Shown in pieces: positions 1 through 4,750 of a DNA stretch of 5,077 nucleotides; position 1 is the first letter of the stretch, and each line of letters begins with the position of its first letter. Origin of the DNA: an uncultured Eubacteriales bacterium (GTDB lineage Bacteria; Bacillota; Clostridia; Oscillospirales; Acutalibacteraceae). The notes beneath the pieces are model-generated. The model ran no database searches and was not told where the DNA came from. It saw nothing but the letters and a program-made list of their open reading frames with translations. The translations under genes and the position numbers were made by a program. Location of the stretch: the NCBI GenBank assembly GCA_934675165.1, contig CAKUPP010000043.1, positions 1-5,077 on the forward strand, in the 5' to 3' direction.

Positions 1-285
1 TTAAAAGTTAATCAAGACGAAGACCTCAGAGTTAGAGCAGAACAAAGAGAGAATGCTGTTAGAGCGTATAATAGTGAAATGTTGGCCAGTAAACAAGAAG
101 GAATGAAAATAGGTATAGCAAAAGGCAGAGCCGAAGGCAGAGCTGAAGGTAGAGCTGAAGGTGCAGAAGCCGAAAAAATAAAATTAGCAAAAAATGCTAT
201 AAAAAATGGTATAAGTATTCAAATGGCTGCAGATATAACAGGGTTGACAATAGATGAAATAAATAAAATAAAAAATGAGATGTAA
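1..285 (+). CDS. Rpn/PD-(D/E)XK family nuclease-transposase, C-terminal part (copy 1, cut by window edge)
   Basis: The reading frame is open from base 1 and gives 94 visible residues, so the gene starts left of the window; the ATG at 79 is internal. The nuclease domain is not visible. The visible part begins in the helical post-nuclease region (LKVNQDEDLRVRAEQ), followed by KQEGMKIGIAKG, three RAEG units, a Lys/Glu-rich linker, and a C-terminal helix-turn-helix-like tail ending LTIDEINKIKNEM. Gly-spaced four-residue repeats followed by 'LAKNxxKNG...ITGLTIDEI' are typical of the C-termini of Rpn/PDDEXK_2 proteins. Bases 1-123 match 515-637 of copy 2 with a single difference seen by eye (position 78 against 592). 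The 3' end, through the stop and on to 292, matches copy 3 at its stop. Whether this copy has an intact nuclease domain cannot be judged here. Family assignment is confident; function (DNA endonuclease promoting recombination, or toxin in a phage-defence role) comes from the family. Confidence 0.8.
   Translation, partial: LKVNQDEDLRVRAEQRENAVRAYNSEMLASKQEGMKIGIAKGRAEGRAEGRAEGAEAEKIKLAKNAIKNGISIQMAADITGLTIDEINKIKNEM
127..162 (+). repeat. 12-bp tandem repeat, 3 units (RAEG) in copy 1
   Basis: Three consecutive in-frame 12-bp units of the form AGAGCYGAAGGY encode RAEG-RAEG-RAEG. The same unit is present in different numbers and contexts in the two other copies in the window. Because units are multiples of three, gain or loss keeps the frame. 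Confidence 0.9.
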
Positions 286-447
286 AAAATAAGTACAACA
301 CAATAGATATGTTTTATACGATAAGAAGTCCGGATCAACGTTTACAGATAAAATGGAAGTAAACACATTAGATTTAATGAAGAAACCGGACCCCAAGACA
401 AGCGATCCAAACATAACAAAGTGGGTAGAGTTTTTTAATGCGAAGAC

Positions 448-457
448 AGAGGAGGAG
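448..457 (+). promoter_or_regulatory. Strong internal Shine-Dalgarno site in copy 2
   Basis: AGAGGAGGAG includes the full GGAGG core (451-455), 8 nt before an in-frame ATG at 464. It arises from three successive GAG codons (Glu-Glu-Glu), although GAA is common elsewhere in this AT-rich gene. The ATG at 353, 110 bases upstream, has no comparable site, so this is the best translation start in the remnant. Confidence 0.6.
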
Positions 458-463
458 TTAAAA

Positions 464-829
464 ATGGTTAATGAAATGCCAGATGTAGCAGTAAAGCAAG
501 CTGCGCAGATAGTGTTAAAAGTTAATCAAGACGAAGACCTCAGAGTTAGAGCAGAACAAAGAGAGAATGCTGTTAGAGCGTATAATAGTGAGATGTTGGC
601 CAGTAAACAAGAAGGAATGAAAATAGGTATAGCAAAAGGAATGGAAGAAGGTATAAATAAGGGTAGAGCTGAAGGGATGGCCGAAGGTATAAGTAAGGGC
701 AGAGCTGAGGGCAGAGCTGAAGGCGCGAAGGCCGAAAAAATAGAACTAGCAAAAAATGCTTTAAGAAATGGTATAGGCGTTCAAATGGTTTCTGCTATAA
801 CGGGAATTAACAATAGACGAAATAAATAA
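464..829 (+). CDS. Candidate orphan RpnS-like small protein (C-terminal Rpn domain)
   Basis: Starting at the ATG behind the internal Shine-Dalgarno site, this encodes 121 residues beginning MVNEMPDVAVKQAAQ. It contains only the post-nuclease helical region, the seven xxxG repeats (MEEG, INKG, RAEG, MAEG, ISKG, RAEG, RAEG) and a tail altered by the one-base insertion near 805. In E. coli Rpn systems, a small C-terminal protein (RpnS) made from an internal start blocks the toxic full-length nuclease. If that holds here, this truncated copy would be a free-standing inhibitor without its own toxin, expressed by read-through from copy 1. No promoter is evident directly upstream. The start-site signal is seen in the sequence; the antitoxin role is inference from the family. 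The alternative is a decaying pseudogene with no product. Confidence 0.4.
   Translation: MVNEMPDVAVKQAAQIVLKVNQDEDLRVRAEQRENAVRAYNSEMLASKQEGMKIGIAKGMEEGINKGRAEGMAEGISKGRAEGRAEGAKAEKIELAKNALRNGIGVQMVSAITGINNRRNK
641..724 (+). repeat. 12-bp degenerate tandem repeat, 7 units in copy 2
   Basis: Seven in-frame 12-nt units encode MEEG, INKG, RAEG, MAEG, ISKG, RAEG, RAEG. Glycine falls at every fourth position, and the other residues are mainly charged or Ala/Met/Ile. The order MEEG-INKG-RAEG at the start and ISKG-RAEG near the end matches copy 3, with the middle contracted. Confidence 0.88.
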
Positions 830-867
830 AATAAAATAATAATATTAAAGCGTTAAACATGAAAATG

Positions 868-902
868 CTACCTGTGTAAGTAATTTTAAACAGGTAGTTT
901 TT
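868..902 (+). terminator. Rho-independent terminator-like hairpin after copy 2
   Basis: CTACCTGT (868-875) pairs with ACAGGTAG (890-897), an 8-bp stem with a 14-nt loop, followed at once by TTTTT (898-902). It lies about 40 bases after the stop of copy 2 and would end transcription coming from copies 1 and 2, insulating the next gene. An outer AT-rich 9-bp pairing (841-849 with 900-908) could extend the structure but would consume the U-tract. Confidence 0.65.
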
Positions 903-1073
903 AATATTTATTGTGGTATTAAAAAATATAAGGTTGTTAATTTGTATACATATTGTTTATAAGATAAGTATTGATAATGGTATGAAATTTAGGTATGGTT
1001 TTGGTTGTAAGTAAAAAAATTATGCAAAACACACTGAAAATATTTAAAAATAATAAAATTTTACGCAATTTGC

Positions 1074-1102
1074 TTGACAATACATTTGCAAAATTATATA
1101 AT
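1074..1102 (+). promoter_or_regulatory. Perfect-consensus sigma-70/sigma-A promoter
   Basis: TTGACA at 1074-1079 and TATAAT at 1097-1102 both match consensus exactly and are separated by the optimal 17 bases. Transcription would start near 1109, leaving a leader of about 30 bases before the ATG at 1140. It predicts strong, constitutive transcription by the housekeeping sigma factor. No obvious operator palindrome overlaps it. Confidence 0.9.
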
Positions 1103-1125
1103 AATCACATAAAATATAAAAAGCG

Positions 1126-1132
1126 AAAGGGG
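1126..1132 (+). promoter_or_regulatory. Ribosome binding site for the 554-residue protein
   Basis: AAAGGGG ends 7 bases before the ATG at 1140, at a normal distance, and supports that start. There is no competing upstream in-frame start between the promoter and this site. Confidence 0.75.
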
Positions 1133-1139
1133 AATTTTT

Positions 1140-2804
1140 ATGGGTGAAACTGAAATTAAAACTCAAAATCAAGATCAAGGTAAATATAGCGATATGTGGA
1201 CCAAAAAATGTGGAGTAAAAGATAGTTTTTTTACAGAGTTTTGTAAGAATATTGATAGTACTAGCATGATCAATAAAGATAACTTTATTGACAGAGTATT
1301 TGGTAAAGATGATAATAAAAATGATGATAAGTTAAAAGTTGTGATAAAAAGCGAAGAACTTGATAAAACAAGAGATTTGTTGACAACTTTTAGGACTTAT
1401 GTTAAAGATGTTGAAACAGTTTGTAAAAAGAGCAATACGGTTACGAATGTGTGGAAAAATTTTAAAAAATTATTTAAAGAAGTCGCTAAAAGTTTGGCAG
1501 GAAGAAATGACAAAAATGATTATAAAAGACTTTCGAATATAAAACTTAAATTTAGCAGCTTTGCAAAAAAATCGAATTTAATAAAAGAAATAAAACTTTC
1601 AGATGAAAGTACGGATAATGAAAAAAACGTTAAAGGGTTTATAGTGAGTTTGATAATTTTGTATAGGAAAGTTCTTTACGCTTATATTGTTGCAAAAGAT
1701 AAATCAATGAATGGAATAGCTTTACCGAAAAAGGATGCTGGCAAAGAGATGTCCACTGTTGCTTCAGGTATCGGTGATGGTTCTGAGGGTGAAAGCATGT
1801 CTGCTACGGCAGCTCCTGAGGAAAAGGAAAAAGCTATAAAGGGTAAATCAGGAAAAATGTCAGTAATTATTAACGGAATAAATACGATTTGTAGCCAACA
1901 AAGCTATGCAGGTTATTTTAAAGAAGTAGGAAGGTTTATTGAAGAATTAAAAGCTTGTGGTACCGGAAATTCATATGAATGCTTAAAGTGGATTCTCAAT
2001 GATGCGCCTAATCTTAATAATACGCCTAATAATAAGATTGGGCTTGTGTCTAACCATGTTACTGCAGCATATGGCAAAGTTACACAATTATGTAAATTTT
2101 TGCAAAAAAGAGGAAGCAGGTTTCGTTATAATAATGGTAAATCAAGTTTTACTTGTATGATTGCGATGAATGCGAGTTTACGTCACGCATCGGTTATTGA
2201 TGTTTTGAAGAAACTAAAGAATTATTTGGATGATAAGAGGATGAGTGGTGTTAAACCTTGGATTAACCAACCAGGCAGTGAAGCTAATGATACAACAACT
2301 AGACAACTGTCAGGTTATAGTTCACAAAACGCCGCTACCTCAAATACGCCTGAATATGTTAAACCTGTGGCACAAAGTCATGGTGGAGTTCCTAATCGTA
2401 AACCACCACAGGCAAGGCCATCAGGTGTTAGTGCAAATTTTAGTGAGCAGAACGGGTCAAAGAATTCCATTCACCCTGAGCTACCTGAGCCAGAGAAATT
2501 ATGTTATAAAGCTAATACAGAGTATACAGATATTTCTGACGATTTGGAAAAAATTTTAAAAGCAGTGCGGGAAATCGATCAAAATGCACAAATAGTATAT
2601 AATAAAGAAAGTAAAACAATCGAACAAATAAAATCTACTGACAAGCTGCTTCAAGAGCTTTTTTTGAAATTTTTAGAGGATAAATTTAATTGGGAAGATT
2701 TACAGGAAAAAGAAAAAAACAAAATTGTTCCTGATGGTATATATAACAAATTTTATAATCTTTATTACGCTGTATACCCTAATAGTAGCCAGGCTACTAA
2801 ATAA
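1140..2804 (+). CDS. Hypothetical protein, 554 aa, unrecognised family
   Basis: I do not recognise this protein. It is hydrophilic and Lys/Asn/Ser-rich with no N-terminal signal peptide. The most hydrophobic stretch, about residues 166-184, is interrupted by Arg-Lys and looks more like an amphipathic helix than a clear membrane span. Visible architecture: a Lys-rich, probably helical N-terminal part (about 15-190); a Ser/Gly/Glu low-complexity linker (about 200-238); a central globular-looking segment (about 239-365) with several cysteines (251, 273, 281, 318, 339); a Pro/Ser/Asn/Gln-rich, probably disordered linker (about 370-455); and a helical C-terminal segment (about 460-545) rich in Glu/Lys/Tyr. 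It is transcribed alone, from a consensus promoter to its own terminator, and lies between inverted Rpn-family copies. The multi-segment layout with disordered linkers would suit a secreted effector or a scaffold, but that is speculation. That it is a real gene is well supported by length, promoter, ribosome binding site and terminator. Confidence 0.85.
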   Translation: MGETEIKTQNQDQGKYSDMWTKKCGVKDSFFTEFCKNIDSTSMINKDNFIDRVFGKDDNKNDDKLKVVIKSEELDKTRDLLTTFRTYVKDVETVCKKSNTVTNVWKNFKKLFKEVAKSLAGRNDKNDYKRLSNIKLKFSSFAKKSNLIKEIKLSDESTDNEKNVKGFIVSLIILYRKVLYAYIVAKDKSMNGIALPKKDAGKEMSTVASGIGDGSEGESMSATAAPEEKEKAIKGKSGKMSVIINGINTICSQQSYAGYFKEVGRFIEELKACGTGNSYECLKWILNDAPNLNNTPNNKIGLVSNHVTAAYGKVTQLCKFLQKRGSRFRYNNGKSSFTCMIAMNASLRHASVIDVLKKLKNYLDDKRMSGVKPWINQPGSEANDTTTRQLSGYSSQNAATSNTPEYVKPVAQSHGGVPNRKPPQARPSGVSANFSEQNGSKNSIHPELPEPEKLCYKANTEYTDISDDLEKILKAVREIDQNAQIVYNKESKTIEQIKSTDKLLQELFLKFLEDKFNWEDLQEKEKNKIVPDGIYNKFYNLYYAVYPNSSQATK

Positions 2805-2865
2805 TCTTAAAAAAAGTCTTGATTTATGAATTGCTTTTATGTAAAAAATCAAAAGATAACAATAG

Positions 2866-2908
2866 TTATTCCCACTGTTAAAATCACAAACAGTGGGAAT
2901 AATTTTAT
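2866..2908 (+). terminator. Rho-independent terminator of the 554-residue protein gene
   Basis: A perfect 14-bp inverted repeat (TTATTCCCACTGTT at 2866-2879, AACAGTGGGAATAA at 2889-2902) with a 9-nt loop is followed by TTTTAT. It sits about 60 bases past the stop at 2804 and between two convergent genes. Read on the minus strand it is followed by CTATTGTTATCTTTT, a poorer U-tract, so it fits the plus-strand gene best. It may also help stop prfA transcripts, whose stop codon is 50 bases away. Confidence 0.88.
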
Positions 2909-2951
2909 ACTTTATAGTAACTTAAATAAATCCAACAAAATAATAAAAATT

Positions 2952-4022
2952 TTATTTTTCACCAGCGAGTCGAGCTGCTCTGTCAGCAGTTATTAGTGCA
3001 TCAATAATTTCGTCCAAGTTGCCATTTAAAATTTCCTCCAGTTTGTAAAGTGTTAACCCAATTCTGTGGTCAGTTACGCGACTTTGTGGATAATTATAGG
3101 TCCGAATTCTTTCCGATCTATCTCCTGTACCAACTTGGGAACGTCTTTCTTCAGCTACGGCATTTTCTTGTTCTGTACGTTTTGCTTCCAAAAGCCTTGA
3201 TTTTAGTACCTTCATAGCTTTATCTTTATTTTTATATTGACTTCTTTCATCCTGACATTCAACAACAACTCCGGTTGGAATATGCGTTATTCTAATTGCT
3301 GATTCTGTTTTATTTACATGTTGTCCACCGGCACCACCAGCACGATATGTGTCTATTTGTAAATCCGAAGGATTGATATCTATTTCCACGTCTTCGGCTT
3401 CTGGTAATACTGCAACAGTTACAGTAGATGTGTGTACTCGACCTTGCGCTTCGGTATCTGGTACGCGTTGAACTCTATGTACACCACTTTCAAATTTAAA
3501 CCTGGAATAGGCACCTTCTCCTGATATCATAAAACTAATTTCTTTGAATCCGCCCAATTGTGTTTCGTTTGCATTTAAAATTTCTACTTTCCAACGTCTC
3601 ATTTGGGCGTACATGTTGTACATCCTGAATAAAACACCCGAAAACAACGCCGCTTCCTCACCTCCGGCGCCTCCTCTAATTTCAATTATTACATTTCGAT
3701 CATCATTTGGATCTTTGGGTAGAAGCAAAATTTTAAGTTCTTCTGAAATTTTGTTCAGTTTTTCTTTGCAAGAGGAGATCTCTAATTCGGCGATTTCTTT
3801 TAATTCTTTGTCCGAATTGTTTTCTTCTAATATTGCTTTGGCTTCGTTCAAATTGTTGTCTATTTTTTTATATTCTCTGTATTTTTCGACAACTGGAGTA
3901 AGGTTTTTTAATTCTTTCATCAATGATTTGTATTTATTTTGATCACTTATTATATTTGGGTCACATGATTGTTTGTTCAATTCTTCAAACCTTTTTTCCG
4001 TATTTTCAAGTCTACTAAACAA
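2952..4022 (-). CDS. prfA: Peptide chain release factor 1 (RF1)
   Basis: The protein is 356 residues, the usual RF1 length. It recognises UAA and UAG stop codons in the ribosomal A site and triggers peptidyl-tRNA hydrolysis. The N-terminal helical domain occupies about 1-100. A GGAGGEEAALF segment lies near 117-127. The stop-codon-reading PxT tripeptide is P188-D189-T190 in GVHRVQRVPDTEAQGR. The catalytic GGQ is at 232-234 within RAGGAGGQHVNKTES, and the conserved C-terminal GDRSERIRTYNYPQSRVTDHR is complete. PxT, rather than the SPF of RF2, makes it RF1. The start is TTG at 4022, chosen because GGAGG lies 7 bases upstream and the resulting N-terminus (MFSRLENTEKRFEEL) aligns with other RF1 proteins; the next ATG would remove about 34 residues. 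The usual partner prmC, which methylates the GGQ glutamine and often follows prfA, is not adjacent. It appears to be a single-gene transcript. Confidence 0.97.
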   Translation of the reverse strand: MFSRLENTEKRFEELNKQSCDPNIISDQNKYKSLMKELKNLTPVVEKYREYKKIDNNLNEAKAILEENNSDKELKEIAELEISSCKEKLNKISEELKILLLPKDPNDDRNVIIEIRGGAGGEEAALFSGVLFRMYNMYAQMRRWKVEILNANETQLGGFKEISFMISGEGAYSRFKFESGVHRVQRVPDTEAQGRVHTSTVTVAVLPEAEDVEIDINPSDLQIDTYRAGGAGGQHVNKTESAIRITHIPTGVVVECQDERSQYKNKDKAMKVLKSRLLEAKRTEQENAVAEERRSQVGTGDRSERIRTYNYPQSRVTDHRIGLTLYKLEEILNGNLDEIIDALITADRAARLAGEK

Positions 4023-4029
4023 CGTTCCG

Positions 4030-4034
4030 CCTCC
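4030..4034 (-). promoter_or_regulatory. Shine-Dalgarno site deciding the TTG start of prfA
   Basis: On the minus strand GGAGG (complement of CCTCC) sits 7 bases before TTG at 4022-4020. The strong match and good spacing support a non-ATG start. Confidence 0.85.
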
Positions 4035-4060
4035 AAATCGTATTGTATTTCATGATTTTT

Positions 4061-4090
4061 ATTATACTACAAACTGGATGCGTATATCAA
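4061..4090 (-). promoter_or_regulatory. Sigma-70 type promoter of prfA
   Basis: On the minus strand TTGATA (4090-4085) and TATAAT (4066-4061) are separated by 18 bases, with one mismatch from consensus in the -35 box. The start of transcription would fall near 4054, giving a leader of about 30 bases. prfA is therefore probably transcribed on its own and not from the Rpn copy upstream. Confidence 0.75.
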
Positions 4091-4318
4091 ATATTTTAAA
4101 AATTTAACAATATTTTATTTTTAATGGATTGAAAAAATATTTAGATAGTTTGAAAATATTGGATTGTAGTATCTTAAAATTTCTGGGTTTATCATCTGCA
4201 CTATTTCGATATATCAAAAATACTGTTTAAAAATATTTTTTTAAAAACTATGTCATTTGCTGCAGGGGGGAGATTTTGTTATGCTTCTGCATTTCTCGTT
4301 CCCCTCTATATTTATTTT

Positions 4319-4750
4319 TTACATCTCATTTTTTATTTTATTTATTTCATCTATTGTCAACTTTGTTATATTAGAAACCATTTCAACGTCTAATCCATTT
4401 TTTAAAGCATTTTTTGCTAGTTCTATTTTTTCGGCTTCTGCACCTTCTGCTCTGCCCTTACTTATACCTTCGGACATACCTTCAGCTCTACCTTCAGCTC
4501 TACCTTCAGCTCTGCCTTCAGCTCTACCTTCAGCTCTACCTTCAGCTCTGCCTTTATTTATACCTTCTTCCATTCCTTTTGCTATACCTATTTTCATCCC
4601 TTCTTGTTTACTGGCCAACATCTCACTATTATACGCTCTAACAGCATTTTCTCTTTGTTCTGCTCTAACTCTGAGGTCTTCGTCTTGATTAACTTTTAAC
4701 ACTATCTGCGCAGCTTGCTTTACTGCTACATCTGGCATTTCATTAACCAT
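4319..4750 (-). CDS. Candidate gene-within-gene: RpnS-like inhibitor inside copy 3
   Basis: Initiation at the ATG behind the internal Shine-Dalgarno site would give a 143-residue protein, in the same frame as the nuclease and sharing its C-terminus. It starts MVNEMPDVAVKQAAQ and contains the helical region, all eleven xxxG repeats and the terminal LTIDEINKIKNEM helix, but no catalytic residues. In E. coli, small Rpn C-terminal proteins made this way bind and inhibit the full-length toxin, and the number of 4-residue repeats in their dimer interface varies. The Shine-Dalgarno site, spacing and repeat variation are seen directly; translation and inhibition are inferred. The alternative is that three Glu codons mimic a ribosome binding site by chance. 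Confidence 0.45.
   Translation of the reverse strand: MVNEMPDVAVKQAAQIVLKVNQDEDLRVRAEQRENAVRAYNSEMLASKQEGMKIGIAKGMEEGINKGRAEGRAEGRAEGRAEGRAEGRAEGMSEGISKGRAEGAEAEKIELAKNALKNGLDVEMVSNITKLTIDEINKIKNEM

Larger units (their letters stand above)
293..839 (+). pseudogene. 5'-truncated, frameshifted Rpn-family remnant (copy 2)
   Basis: Homology to copy 3 starts abruptly at about 293-300, seven bases or so after the stop of copy 1. In the family frame it reads VQHNRYVLYDKKSGSTFTDKM, preceded directly by an in-frame TAA at 290-292, so the whole catalytic N-terminal domain is absent. From about 302 to 663 the DNA is nearly identical to copy 3 (about three differences by eye). The first in-frame ATG (353) has no Shine-Dalgarno sequence. 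The repeat tract has seven 4-residue units (641-724). At 801-808 the sequence CGGGAATT carries one extra base relative to CAGGGTT in copy 1. This shifts the tail from TGLTIDEINK to TGINNRRNK and stops at 827-829. In the unshifted frame it would read TGLTIDEINKIK and stop at 837-839. As a nuclease gene this is dead; the part from 464 on may still be expressed (separate entry). Confidence 0.85.
830..1139. other. Intergenic region between Rpn remnant and unknown gene
   Basis: This very AT-rich stretch of about 310 bases contains the hairpin terminator at 868-902 and, at its right end, a consensus promoter and ribosome binding site for the gene at 1140. Between about 910 and 1070 I see no reading frame with a ribosome binding site, no tRNA-like folding and no clear repeat. 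A weak TTGTTA/TATAAG pair at 934-963 is not convincing. Confidence 0.6.
4023..4318. other. Intergenic region between prfA and Rpn copy 3
   Basis: This AT-rich stretch of nearly 300 bases holds the prfA promoter and ribosome binding site at its left end. The remainder (about 4091-4318) contains runs of A and T, a GGGGGG tract at 4265-4270 and a small ATGC-TTCT-GCAT hairpin (4281-4292). I see no convincing terminator for copy 3 and no further gene with a ribosome binding site. Confidence 0.55.

Noticed and set aside
184..414. Minus-strand open frame across the copy 1/copy 2 junction
   Set aside because: It is antisense to both Rpn copies with Cys/Tyr/Phe-rich nonsense typical of AT-rich complement strands.
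353..463. Translation of copy 2 from the ATG at 353
   Set aside because: No Shine-Dalgarno sequence precedes it and the ATG is an internal Met of the ancestral protein; the ATG at 464 has a far better site.
934..963. Second possible promoter (TTGTTA, 18 bases, TATAAG)
   Set aside because: The match is weak and common by chance in such AT-rich DNA; a perfect promoter lies much nearer the gene.
2245..2559. Second plus-strand frame inside the 554-residue gene
   Set aside because: It overlaps the real gene in another frame and covers the low-complexity linker; no ribosome binding site precedes it.
3544..3942. Plus-strand open frame antisense to prfA
   Set aside because: It lies wholly within the conserved prfA gene and reads as a low-quality shadow with no start signal.
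4224..4248. AT-only inverted repeat that might terminate copy 3
   Set aside because: The arms pair only with a two-base bulge and consist almost entirely of A and T, so the hairpin would be unstable.
4445..4576. CRISPR-like or regulatory DNA repeat
   Set aside because: Units are 12 bp, contiguous without spacers and in frame within a coding region, so it is a protein-coding minisatellite.
4257..4688. Plus-strand open frame with repeated Pro-Ser-Ala-Leu antisense to copy 3
   Set aside because: It is the mirror image of the RAEG repeat coding on the minus strand; it has no convincing ribosome binding site, and its hydrophobic content follows from the complement of a Lys/Glu-rich gene.
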